From: Bacillota bacterium
GTDB taxonomy: Bacteria > Bacillota > Clostridia > Clostridiales > Clostridiaceae
Direction of reading: 5' to 3'
DNA: 12,913 bases
NCBI GenBank assembly: GCA_030706065.1
Contig: JAUZPH010000051.1
Location: forward strand, 1-12,913
Shown: one piece after another, positions 1-7,052 of the stretch
How positions within the stretch are numbered: position 1 is the first letter of the stretch
Layout of the letters: each line of letters opens with the position of its first letter
Program-made: the position numbers and the translations under genes
The notes under the pieces: generated by a model
Databases searched by the model: none
What the model saw: the letters and a program-made list of their open reading frames with translations, nothing else
What the model was told of the DNA's origin: nothing

Positions 1-225
1 CAAGGTCTTTAAGAGAGTTTTGCTGTTCAGCTCAAATATTTTCAAATCTCCGTCATAGACCACCAGGTAATTTCCATAAGCTTTTGCTCGGATTCCTGAT
101 ACAGTAAAATATTGTTCAAGTACCAGTCCTTCCTTTTTGTCACCCTTGACAGGCCTAAAGAAAAGTATGCCGGCCAGGGCTGCTGCTATTCCAAACGCCG
201 CCAGCAGTATTATAACCCTCTTCAT
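1..225 (-). CDS. N-terminal part of a membrane-anchored extracytoplasmic protein, function unknown
   Basis: The frame is open from an ATG at 225 to the left edge of the window, giving 75 codons with no stop, so the gene is cut by the window. The start follows a GGGGTG ribosome binding site 8 nt upstream. Residues 1-2 are Lys/Arg-flanked (MKRV) and residues about 4-23 form one hydrophobic helix (VIILLAAFGIAAALAGILFF region), followed by a charged linker (KGDKKEG). This fits an uncleaved signal anchor or a signal peptide with the rest of the chain outside the cell. The visible mature part (residues 34-75) is rich in alternating hydrophobic residues and aromatics (YGNYLVVYDGDLKIFEL), as in beta-strand or beta-propeller proteins, but the family cannot be named from this fragment. 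It lies downstream of the transglutaminase-like gene on the same strand, separated by 205 bp of structured non-coding DNA, so it may be transcribed separately. Confidence 0.75.
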   Translation of the reverse strand, partial: MKRVIILLAAFGIAAALAGILFFRPVKGDKKEGLVLEQYFTVSGIRAKAYGNYLVVYDGDLKIFELNSKTLLKTL

Positions 226-250
226 AAATAAAACACCCCACAGTATAGTA

Positions 251-352
251 GCTGCGGAAATTTATTTCTTAATCAATCGCCTTCGAAAAATCGGTGGAGA
301 TTCGATATTTTCTCAGGCGAATACAGAAGGTTTAAATTTCCGCATCTGTATT
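251..352 (-). other. Structured untranslated segment ahead of the 1-225 gene (candidate RNA leader)
   Basis: This gap between the transglutaminase-like gene and the 1-225 gene contains a perfect 12-bp inverted repeat, 253-264 (TGCGGAAATTTA) with 333-344 (TAAATTTCCGCA). Nested inside it are 277-281 with 316-320 (TCGCC/GGCGA), and 286-293 with 303-311 (one bulged base at 307). Together they form one long, interrupted hairpin. A second perfect 8-bp pair, 320-327 with 345-352 (AATACAGA/TCTGTATT), makes a local hairpin whose 17-nt loop contains the whole 333-344 arm. The two folds therefore compete or form a pseudoknot. A TATAAT-like box on the minus strand at 406-411 could start a transcript about 10 nt further on, but its -35 is poor. 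No U-run follows the structure, so any control would act on translation rather than termination. I do not recognise it as a known riboswitch class. Confidence 0.45.
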
Positions 353-430
353 AGCCAGGCAAATACTTCCTGACACACTATATATATGGGATGGATTTTA
401 AATTTATTATATTTAATTTTATACCGCCTT

Positions 431-2776
431 CTACAGCAACCAACCTTTTAATCTCCCCTTGAAGTTCTTCACATATAGCCTGACCTCCTCATATTTTGAC
501 AATGCAGTATTCATGTCTTCCTCAGAGGGTTCAATATCTCCATACTTGACGTTGTTATATATATTTGTAATCCCTTCAATTGATATTTTCAGTTCTCCCC
601 CAATACGTGAGGCATAGACTGCAGGTGTTTCATGAAGCTTTTTGCCCATGTTAACTCTGCCAAGCATAGCTTCCATACGTCTCAATATTTCTTCCAGCGC
701 ACCTCGCTTCGGCATTCTTGAAAGCCTTCTCTTCCAGAATTTCCTTTTCATATTGAAAAATATGTAGAATCCGAGAAAAAGGGAAACAAAAATCAAAGGT
801 ACAAACAATATCCTTAAATACATCGGAATCCTGTTGTACAGCAGTGCTATTCTGTTTGTGAAAAAACCAATTCCTTTGAAGGCATCGTTAAAATAGCCTG
901 TAAGACTATCCTTCGGTACTTCCAAGTTTGAGGTAGGCTCAAATATTCTCCAGCCGAAGCCTGATATATAAATTTCCGGAAAGGCGTGGGCATCACTTTC
1001 CCGAATGATATATTTACCGCTTGCAGCATCTTTTTCATCTGCAACAAAACCCTCCACATATCTGGCAGGAAGCCCGGCAGCCCTGGCCAGTATTACCATT
1101 GCAGAAGCAAATTGGACACAGCCTCCCTGTTTTTCCTCGAAGATGAAATAATCATTACAATCCCTGCCCTCCGGTGCCTTTTCCGCATACAGGTCATACT
1201 TGAAATCCGTGGAATGAAAATAGTCTTCTATGGCAGCAGCCTTGTCATAATCCGAGGACTTTCCAGCAGTCAGTTTCTCTGCCAGGTCGTATACCCTCTT
1301 TGGCAGATTATCCGGAAGTTCTGTAAAATTTCCTTTTGCCTCCTCCATCTCCGCTTTTTCATATCTCAGCACTGATTTTTCCTGTTCTGTCAGTGTAAAA
1401 CCCTTATCGCCGGCATGGCCGGAAGAATACGACAACAAGGTATTTTCTATAAACTCATATTTCTCACTGTTCATGGATTGAACATACCTGGCTTGTCTGG
1501 AGGCTGGTACCAGGCTCTGGGATATATATTGTATCCTGTAGCTTTCATTGCTTCCTGGAGATTTCTGGCTTCCCAGATATGTCGAATCCAGCCTATCCAT
1601 GTAAACAAGGCCGTTACTTTCCCCTCTGATACTCATAATGCCAGGAGTGTTCAAATAGGATTGTACGGCATAGTCCTTCGCTGTTACATAGGCATATTTC
1701 TTTTCCTGATAGAAGGATGGTGCTTTAAGAATGCTGTCTATATCTGCGGCTTTACTGTCCAAAACTCCTGAATTGCTTGCCCTTTCCAACAGAGGTAGAA
1801 GAGCAAACAATTTCATCTGTCTTGTTGACTGGCTCTCAACAGTATAACCATTTTCCAGTTCCCTGTTTCCTATGTACCAGCGGTTGCTGTCGTACTTATC
1901 CCAGGTCTGAACTCTGAAGTAAAGAGGTTCCTCAGCCTGCACCTCGTATATTACCCTGTCGCTGACAGGAAGCTGTACATCGTTAATATTTGCCGTTCTT
2001 CTCAATTTCATGGGATTGAACAGGCTCGATTCCTTGTTCTCCCCCAGAAGACTATCTTTGGCACTGTCATTTACCGGCTTAAGTATGCAGCTGAGAACCG
2101 TATCCAGGGAGCTCATTCTTGGCAGTCTTTCCGGTTTGGGCAGTATGACTGCAGCCAGCAGAATTATACCCACAAAAGCCGTAACAGCTCCAAGGTACCA
2201 GCCATACCCCTCTTTCCTGCAGGAGCCCCCGGTTCCCTCTCCTTTCCCCACTCTCTCTACATACATAAAAAAGAAAAGTATCAAAAACAGTATAAAAAAT
2301 AAATTTATCTCCATTTTTGTATTGATGGTTTGAAGCAGTAAAGGAACTATGGAGATTAGGAACAAAACTGTAAGCCTGAAAATCACTTGTGAAAAATAAT
2401 ATACCGTCGAAGCAAAAAAATAGCCAAGCAGCAGCAGGGTTGCCAGTGAATATCCCGCAAAGAACCTGCTGTCCGGGCCCGTACTCTTGAACCAGTCCAG
2501 ATAGCTGCTTGAATATACTTCATCGGATATCATTATAATTACGAAAACCAGGAACATGAAAAGAACCGTTCCAAATAAAAACCTGGTATTGCCTTTTTTC
2601 CCGGCATCCTTCTCCTTGTCGAACCACAGAAAAAAGAAGGTATTCAGAAGCATGATGGATATGATGGCCGCCACCGGTGGGATTCTCATCAGGGAACTCA
2701 TAGTCCAGTACGTACAGTTAACTGAGAAAAGCAGGGGTACAATTTGAAATTTTAGGTTTGAAATATACTTTTTCAT
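431..2776 (-). CDS. Multi-pass membrane protein with extracytoplasmic transglutaminase-like domain (TgpA type)
   Basis: The 781-residue protein has about seven hydrophobic segments in its first 215 residues, then a long soluble region, one more membrane helix at about 656-674, and a helical cytoplasmic C-terminal tail. The layout matches TgpA/YebA-like proteins (DUF3488, transglutaminase core, C-terminal DUF4129-like tail). The catalytic core is visible: Cys553 in GGCVQFAS, His597 in DAHAFPE, and the third position in FEPT, where Glu613 stands in place of the usual Asp. Transglutaminase-like folds are papain-like cysteine enzymes. Some cross-link or cleave proteins, and the substrate here is unknown. 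The start at 2776 has an excellent AAGGAGGT site 9 nt upstream. It is third in a MoxR-DUF58-transglutaminase run, 59 bp after the DUF58 gene, which suggests joint expression. Family assignment is secure, biochemical role is not. Confidence 0.9.
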   Translation of the reverse strand: MKKYISNLKFQIVPLLFSVNCTYWTMSSLMRIPPVAAIISIMLLNTFFFLWFDKEKDAGKKGNTRFLFGTVLFMFLVFVIIMISDEVYSSSYLDWFKSTGPDSRFFAGYSLATLLLLGYFFASTVYYFSQVIFRLTVLFLISIVPLLLQTINTKMEINLFFILFLILFFFMYVERVGKGEGTGGSCRKEGYGWYLGAVTAFVGIILLAAVILPKPERLPRMSSLDTVLSCILKPVNDSAKDSLLGENKESSLFNPMKLRRTANINDVQLPVSDRVIYEVQAEEPLYFRVQTWDKYDSNRWYIGNRELENGYTVESQSTRQMKLFALLPLLERASNSGVLDSKAADIDSILKAPSFYQEKKYAYVTAKDYAVQSYLNTPGIMSIRGESNGLVYMDRLDSTYLGSQKSPGSNESYRIQYISQSLVPASRQARYVQSMNSEKYEFIENTLLSYSSGHAGDKGFTLTEQEKSVLRYEKAEMEEAKGNFTELPDNLPKRVYDLAEKLTAGKSSDYDKAAAIEDYFHSTDFKYDLYAEKAPEGRDCNDYFIFEEKQGGCVQFASAMVILARAAGLPARYVEGFVADEKDAASGKYIIRESDAHAFPEIYISGFGWRIFEPTSNLEVPKDSLTGYFNDAFKGIGFFTNRIALLYNRIPMYLRILFVPLIFVSLFLGFYIFFNMKRKFWKRRLSRMPKRGALEEILRRMEAMLGRVNMGKKLHETPAVYASRIGGELKISIEGITNIYNNVKYGDIEPSEEDMNTALSKYEEVRLYVKNFKGRLKGWLL

Positions 2777-2835
2777 AAAAATGTACCTCCTTAAAAGTCA
2801 TATTTTGCAAGTCTGGCTTTAGAACCTTGGAAGAT

Positions 2836-4164
2836 TCAACAACCTCTTCCGAAGGCATCTGTGATATCCATTCCGGGCTTGACCGTCCAGAGATTACCGG
2901 GAGAGCAAATTTCGCTCCCTCTCTCCTCGTGAGCAAAATCTCCCGCTGCAAAAACTATGTTTGTTCCTATGCCGTATTTTGAACATTTATTTATGTATTC
3001 ATTCAGTATTTCATCCAGGCTGGCGGTGAAAATAATGACCTCTCCAGCATTTATACCGGAATCTCTCCCCCAATTTTTAAGAAGATTGCCCATGGGTATT
3101 CTCTCCAGGGAATTCCCGACTGAGGCATCGATAAACTCATAGGAGGCCAGTTGATGCTGCAGTTCAACCAGTTCACTGATGCTCCTGACCTCCTTTTCAT
3201 GCCACTCCCCCTGCTGAAAAAAGCAAACCTCTGTACTTCTGCCTGTATTCAGGACAGTATTGGCTATGGACAGCATGGCTTCCAGCAGCTTTTCCTGAAC
3301 AAGATCTGCTTCCTTCCCTTCAGAGGCTTCCCCTTCATTATTCAAATCAAAGAATATCCTTGAAATAAGACCTGCTTTTTCTTTTTTCGCATTTTCAGCT
3401 GATTTGGCCAGCGGATCCAGTACAAGATATTTTTTTCTCAAAGCAGCGCCTTGATCCTTTCTGATCATGAAAATATCCCTTTTAGCTGATAGTTTCCAGT
3501 GAATCTTGTTTAAAGGGTCTCCGGCGGCATACTCTCTGTATTCATATCCCGGCTCGCCGGATAAATTTACGGTAGAAAGGGTGTCCTCCCGGTTTTCCTC
3601 CGATCCCGGGTTTGCCGCGGTACTTAACAAAATTCTACTGTCGGCTTTTATGTAATATATCCTGGGTGCTACAGTGAGCAGCTTTAAATTCTCGCAGTTA
3701 TCACCTGACTTTAAAATTGAAAGCCTCAGTATACCCATATATCCCCTGAGTTTCACCCTTTCAACTCCAATAGACACTACACCTCTGCATCGGGCAGTAT
3801 AGCTTATTGTAATGGTTCTGTTCCCCCTGGGCGCCAAGGCCACCCCGATGCCCGGCCCCTCTGAAAGAGTGAGATTTGAAGGTGCTGCAAAGGTTATATC
3901 CACAAAAGGCACAGGTATATAGGCTCTGTTTCTCATATACACTTCCACCTGTACCACACCGTCTTTTTCTACTTCTACCCTGGGTATCCGCACCGATATG
4001 TCTATCTTCTTTCTTACCAGGAGGGTAAGTACTGCGGATACCGGCGGGGCAGTCAGGAACATATAGAGCATAAGCATACCGGCTGGGCCTCCTATAAGAT
4101 AGGAGTATAAAAAAATTAAAATTCCGATAGAAATTAAAGTTGTAATACCTCTCATTCCCTTCAT
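2836..4164 (-). CDS. DUF58 domain membrane protein
   Basis: The 442-residue protein starts with two membrane helices (about residues 6-24 and 27-47). A beta-rich region follows, then the DUF58 signature at residues 206-224: Arg210, Tyr212, Gly215-Asp216 and His222-Trp223-Lys224 (REYAAGD ... IHWKLSA). DUF58 proteins have a von Willebrand A-like fold after this signature. Here the position of the metal-binding motif reads LDPLAKSA (Asp250), not DxSxS, so the metal site looks degenerate. DUF58 proteins are nearly always encoded next to MoxR ATPases and are thought to be their partners or clients at the membrane, and this gene follows the MoxR gene by 25 bp. The ATG at 4164 has no strong ribosome binding site, and the ATG at 4155 is an alternative. 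Translation may be coupled to the upstream gene. Confidence 0.88.
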   Translation of the reverse strand: MKGMRGITTLISIGILIFLYSYLIGGPAGMLMLYMFLTAPPVSAVLTLLVRKKIDISVRIPRVEVEKDGVVQVEVYMRNRAYIPVPFVDITFAAPSNLTLSEGPGIGVALAPRGNRTITISYTARCRGVVSIGVERVKLRGYMGILRLSILKSGDNCENLKLLTVAPRIYYIKADSRILLSTAANPGSEENREDTLSTVNLSGEPGYEYREYAAGDPLNKIHWKLSAKRDIFMIRKDQGAALRKKYLVLDPLAKSAENAKKEKAGLISRIFFDLNNEGEASEGKEADLVQEKLLEAMLSIANTVLNTGRSTEVCFFQQGEWHEKEVRSISELVELQHQLASYEFIDASVGNSLERIPMGNLLKNWGRDSGINAGEVIIFTASLDEILNEYINKCSKYGIGTNIVFAAGDFAHEERGSEICSPGNLWTVKPGMDITDAFGRGC

Positions 4165-4189
4165 CTTTTATGGTTATTGCCCGAAAAAG

Positions 4190-5119
4190 CTAAAAGGCAG
4201 GAACCCTGACCTTTGTAAGTACCTCCCTTATCATGTCCTCAGCATTAACATTTCTTATCTTTGCGCCGGTGCCAAGAATGAGGCGGTGGGCTAAAACCGG
4301 TACTGCCATTTCCTGAATATCATCGGGGAGGACAAATTCTCTGCCTCTTATGAATGCCCAGGCTTTGGAGGCCTTCAGGAGACTTAAACTCCCTCTGGGG
4401 CTTACCCCCAGCACTATATCCTGATGCGCCCTAGTGGCCTCCACCAGGCTGATAATGTATTCCTTAAGGCAATCCTGAACTGACACTGTCCTTGCCTTTT
4501 TCTGAAGCTCTATAAGTACCTCCAAATCTGCCACTGCCTTTAACTCAGTCAATGGGCTGCCGCTCTCAAACCTGTCTAAAATCAGCTTTTCCTGCTGGCC
4601 GGTGGGATAACCTATGGATAACCTTAAAAAAAATCTGTCCATCTGGGCCTCGGGCAGGACATATGTACCATAGCTTTCAATGGGGTTTTGCGTAGCAAGT
4701 ACCATGAAGGGCCGCGGAAGCGGATAGGTCTTCCCATCTATACTAACCTGAAATTCCTCCATAATCTCCAGAAGGCTGGATTGAGTTTTTGAGGAAGCCC
4801 TGTTGATTTCATCTGCCAGAAGGAAGTTGCACATGGCTGTTCCTTCCTTATATTCGAACAACCGGGTGGCCGGATTGAACATGGAAAAGCCCATTATATC
4901 TGAAGGCATTACATCCGGTGTAAATTGTATTCTGTGAAAGATTCCTTTTACGGAACCGGCCAGAGTTGCTACAATCTGAGTTTTCCCCACCCCGGGAACA
5001 TCCTCTATAAGAACGTGTCCGTCATTAAGCAGAGCCACCAATATTTTTTCCAGTACCCCTCGTTTCCCTACAATCACTTTCTCCATATTATCCAATATAC
5101 TATCAATCATTTTATCCAT
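4190..5119 (-). CDS. MoxR-family AAA+ ATPase
   Basis: The 309-residue protein is a compact MoxR-type AAA+ ATPase of normal family length. Visible motifs (numbered from the ATG at 5119) are the Walker A PGVGKT at 42-47, the Walker B LLADE with Asp103-Glu104 followed by INRASSKTQ, and a sensor-1 segment LATQNP. MoxR ATPases act as chaperone-like factors that help assemble or activate protein complexes, often with von Willebrand A-like partners, here presumably the DUF58 protein encoded next. I chose the ATG at 5119 because GAGGAG lies 7-8 nt ahead of it. The in-frame ATG at 5134 has no ribosome binding site and would only add five residues. It is the first gene of the cluster. A TTGACA box on the minus strand at 5207-5212 lies upstream, but no convincing -10 goes with it. 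Confidence 0.92.
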   Translation of the reverse strand: MDKMIDSILDNMEKVIVGKRGVLEKILVALLNDGHVLIEDVPGVGKTQIVATLAGSVKGIFHRIQFTPDVMPSDIMGFSMFNPATRLFEYKEGTAMCNFLLADEINRASSKTQSSLLEIMEEFQVSIDGKTYPLPRPFMVLATQNPIESYGTYVLPEAQMDRFFLRLSIGYPTGQQEKLILDRFESGSPLTELKAVADLEVLIELQKKARTVSVQDCLKEYIISLVEATRAHQDIVLGVSPRGSLSLLKASKAWAFIRGREFVLPDDIQEMAVPVLAHRLILGTGAKIRNVNAEDMIREVLTKVRVPAF

Positions 5120-5305
5120 TTTCCTGCTCCTCATAACAGATGTGCAGCTTTACATCAAAAAATAAAGCCGCATATCCTTAATAACACTTTAAAGCCGTTT
5201 ATTCCCTGTCAAACCTATACCATACTATAATAACATATTATGTAATTTTATTAAAGTTATAACATGTCCCTTAAATCTCTCTATATAAAGTAGTGAAAAT
5301 ACAAA

Positions 5306-5363
5306 TGCACTGAACCGTTTCATAAATCCGTAAAGGTTGGATTTTCTGAGAGAGTTCAGTGCA
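5306..5363 (-). terminator. Long-loop hairpin with T-rich tail, probable msrA terminator
   Basis: Just after the msrA stop (minus strand) a perfect 10-bp inverted repeat joins 5354-5363 and 5306-5315 (TGCACTGAAC/GTTCAGTGCA). The 38-nt loop holds a second 6-bp stem, 5324-5329 with 5339-5344 (AAATCC/GGATTT). On the minus strand the structure is followed by TTTGTATTTT, as expected of an intrinsic terminator, although the loop is much longer than usual. It would separate dapF-msrA from the MoxR cluster that begins about 190 bp further on. Confidence 0.55.
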
Positions 5364-5381
5364 AAGATTTTCTGCATCTGC

Positions 5382-5921
5382 CTATTTTATATCGGACCAA
5401 TATTTCTTTATAAATTCATCCCTGCCGGAAACTTTTCTGTCCTCCTTGTAATGGATGGGGCTCTTTATATAATAGTCCTGATGATAAGTCTCTGCGGGAT
5501 AAAATTCTCCAAGAGGAAGTATCTCCGTAACTACTGGCCTTGGAAACCTTCCGCTTGTCTCCAGCTCTTGCCTGGATTTCAGAGCTTTTGCCTTCTGCTC
5601 CTCACCGGCATAGAATACTGCTGACCGGTAGGAGCTTCCCCTGTCCTGAAACTGGCCTCCGTCGTCCATTGGATCAATCTGCCTCCAGAATACCTGAAGC
5701 ATCCTTTCGTAGCTTACCACCGTGGGGTCAAAGGCTATCTGAACAGCCTCATAGTGGCCAGTTACCTGCGCCTTCACCTCTTCATATTTAGGGTTTGCCA
5801 CATGCCCCCCGGTATAGCCGCTCCTTGTATCCAATACCCCCTCCAGCTTTTTAAAGGGTTCCACCATGCACCAGAAGCATCCGCCGGCAAAGGTGGCTAT
5901 TTCAATATTATTATAATCCAT
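5382..5921 (-). CDS. msrA: Peptide-methionine (S)-S-oxide reductase MsrA
   Basis: MsrA reduces the S-epimer of methionine sulfoxide in proteins and free methionine, using thioredoxin-type electron donors in the cytoplasm. The catalytic motif GCFWC is at residues 14-18 with Cys15 as the catalytic residue, followed by the family segments SGYTGGH, NPKYEEV, GHYEAVQ, FWRQIDP and DRGSSYRSA. At 179 residues it is a single-domain MsrA with no MsrB fusion. There is no cysteine after Cys18, so the distal resolving cysteines of the E. coli type are absent and recycling must rely on Cys18 or on an external thiol. The ATG at 5921 is preferred because AGGAG sits 9 nt upstream, whereas the in-frame ATG at 5928-5930 abuts that AGGAG directly. 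The gene starts 27 bp after dapF and is probably co-transcribed with it. Confidence 0.95.
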   Translation of the reverse strand: MDYNNIEIATFAGGCFWCMVEPFKKLEGVLDTRSGYTGGHVANPKYEEVKAQVTGHYEAVQIAFDPTVVSYERMLQVFWRQIDPMDDGGQFQDRGSSYRSAVFYAGEEQKAKALKSRQELETSGRFPRPVVTEILPLGEFYPAETYHQDYYIKSPIHYKEDRKVSGRDEFIKKYWSDIK

Positions 5922-5948
5922 AAGTATCATCTCCTGTTGTTCATTGAA

Positions 5949-6932
5949 TTACTTGGTCAGGTTTTCTATTACCTCTCTTGTGTACCCGAACATATTCTCA
6001 TACTGCCTGGTTTCAGCCTCAAAGGGCTTGTAATCAATGGAAGCATCCAGCGACTCCTTTATATCCTTCATATCTATCTCAGCCTTGAATACATAGGTTG
6101 CATTCCCGATGAACTGTACATAATACTTCCCGTCTTCCTTCCTGTTTACAATACACCTTATCATACCGCCGTCATTGAAGATATTGATTTCCCTGCCAAG
6201 AGGGCATTTTCCGGCCATACAGGCAACCACGGTGGAAGCGGTCATTCCGGTACCGCAGGCCTTTGTCAGCCCAACCCCTCTTTCATAGGTTTTGACATAT
6301 AGGTTCTGCTCGTCAATAACTTTGACAAAATTCACATTCACTCCCTTTGGAAGTAGAGAGGTCGTACTGTTTGCCTTTGTACCAACGCTTACCAGCTGCT
6401 CCTCGTTTATCTCTTCAACAACTGCCACAAGATGAGGGTTTGTTACGCTCACTGCACTGAAGTCGAGTACCGGTGACAGCTCCTCAAGCTTTCCGAAGAA
6501 AAGCCTATCTTCGGGGTAATTGAGGGGCAGGTCGGAAACTCCAAAGGTAAGGGACTCTATTATTATCTCTATGGTATTTACACCCTCATACAGCTCTTCT
6601 GCTTTTTTAACTTCATATTGAGCCTTCATGGTCTCTATGGTTACAACATTCCTGTTCAGCTTCTCCAGCACATAACGCCCTACACATCGGAGCCCATTGC
6701 CGCACATCTCGGGCTCGGAGCCGTCCGCATTGAATATTCTCATCCTGCCGTCACAACATCTGCTGGCCAGCACGAACAATATGCCGTCTGCTCCTACAGC
6801 CTTTTCTCTGTCACAGAGAGCTGCTGCTATATTTTTCCGCTCTTCCTCAGTGAAGCTGTAATTGCCCGCCATTTCGTCTATAAGTATAAAATCATTACCG
6901 GAACCGTGGCACTTTAGAACTTTCAAAGTCAT
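5949..6932 (-). CDS. dapF: Diaminopimelate epimerase DapF with C-terminal extension
   Basis: DapF interconverts LL- and meso-diaminopimelate, the step before lysine and peptidoglycan cross-link precursor. It uses two cysteines as acid and base without a cofactor. Both are present: Cys77 in EMCGNGLRC and Cys226 in KACGTGM. The N-terminal CHGSGNDF and the RIFNADGSEPE segment are typical. The protein has 327 residues against about 270-280 in most bacteria. The normal fold ends near residue 288 (GNATYVFKAEIDM) and a charged helical tail of about 40 residues follows. The ATG at 6932 has AAGGGTG 7 nt upstream. A TATAAT promoter with an extended -10 lies just ahead, and msrA follows. Confidence 0.95.
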   Translation of the reverse strand: MTLKVLKCHGSGNDFILIDEMAGNYSFTEEERKNIAAALCDREKAVGADGILFVLASRCCDGRMRIFNADGSEPEMCGNGLRCVGRYVLEKLNRNVVTIETMKAQYEVKKAEELYEGVNTIEIIIESLTFGVSDLPLNYPEDRLFFGKLEELSPVLDFSAVSVTNPHLVAVVEEINEEQLVSVGTKANSTTSLLPKGVNVNFVKVIDEQNLYVKTYERGVGLTKACGTGMTASTVVACMAGKCPLGREINIFNDGGMIRCIVNRKEDGKYYVQFIGNATYVFKAEIDMKDIKESLDASIDYKPFEAETRQYENMFGYTREVIENLTK

Positions 6933-6970
6933 GGCATTACACCCTTTCCCATTTATTTCACCTAAAGACC

Positions 6971-7001
6971 ATTATAGCATGAAAAGTGTACAATTTTCCA
7001 A
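6971..7001 (-). promoter_or_regulatory. Promoter of dapF-msrA
   Basis: On the minus strand a perfect TATAAT (6971-6976) is preceded by TG one base upstream (extended -10, 6978-6979). A TTGGAA -35-like box (6996-7001) lies 19 bp away. It lies 38 bp ahead of the dapF ATG and just after the terminator of the upstream gene, so dapF-msrA should be a separate transcript. Confidence 0.7.
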
Positions 7002-7024
7002 TCATTTAAACCATATTTTAATCA

Positions 7025-7048
7025 CAAAAAGCACCCATGTAAGGTGCT
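7025..7048 (-). terminator. Intrinsic terminator of the histidine-phosphatase gene
   Basis: Five bases past the stop of the 7053-7586 gene (minus strand), AGCACC (7043-7048) pairs with GGTGCT (7030-7035) around a 7-base loop. On the minus strand it runs into TTTTTG. Stem and U-run directly after a stop codon are typical of Rho-independent termination. Confidence 0.8.
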
Positions 7049-7052
7049 CTTT

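Noticed and set aside
5207..5212. TTGACA box as the MoxR operon promoter
   Set aside because: No acceptable -10 is found 15-19 bp downstream on the minus strand, so I did not list it as a promoter.
5224..5270. AT-rich repeats (ATAACAT twice, ACATATTATGT palindrome) upstream of the MoxR gene
   Set aside because: These are short and expected in AT-rich intergenic DNA. No regulator or origin signal supports them.
5754..6302. 182-codon open frame on the plus strand
   Set aside because: It is antisense to the msrA/dapF junction and both genes on the minus strand have intact catalytic motifs.
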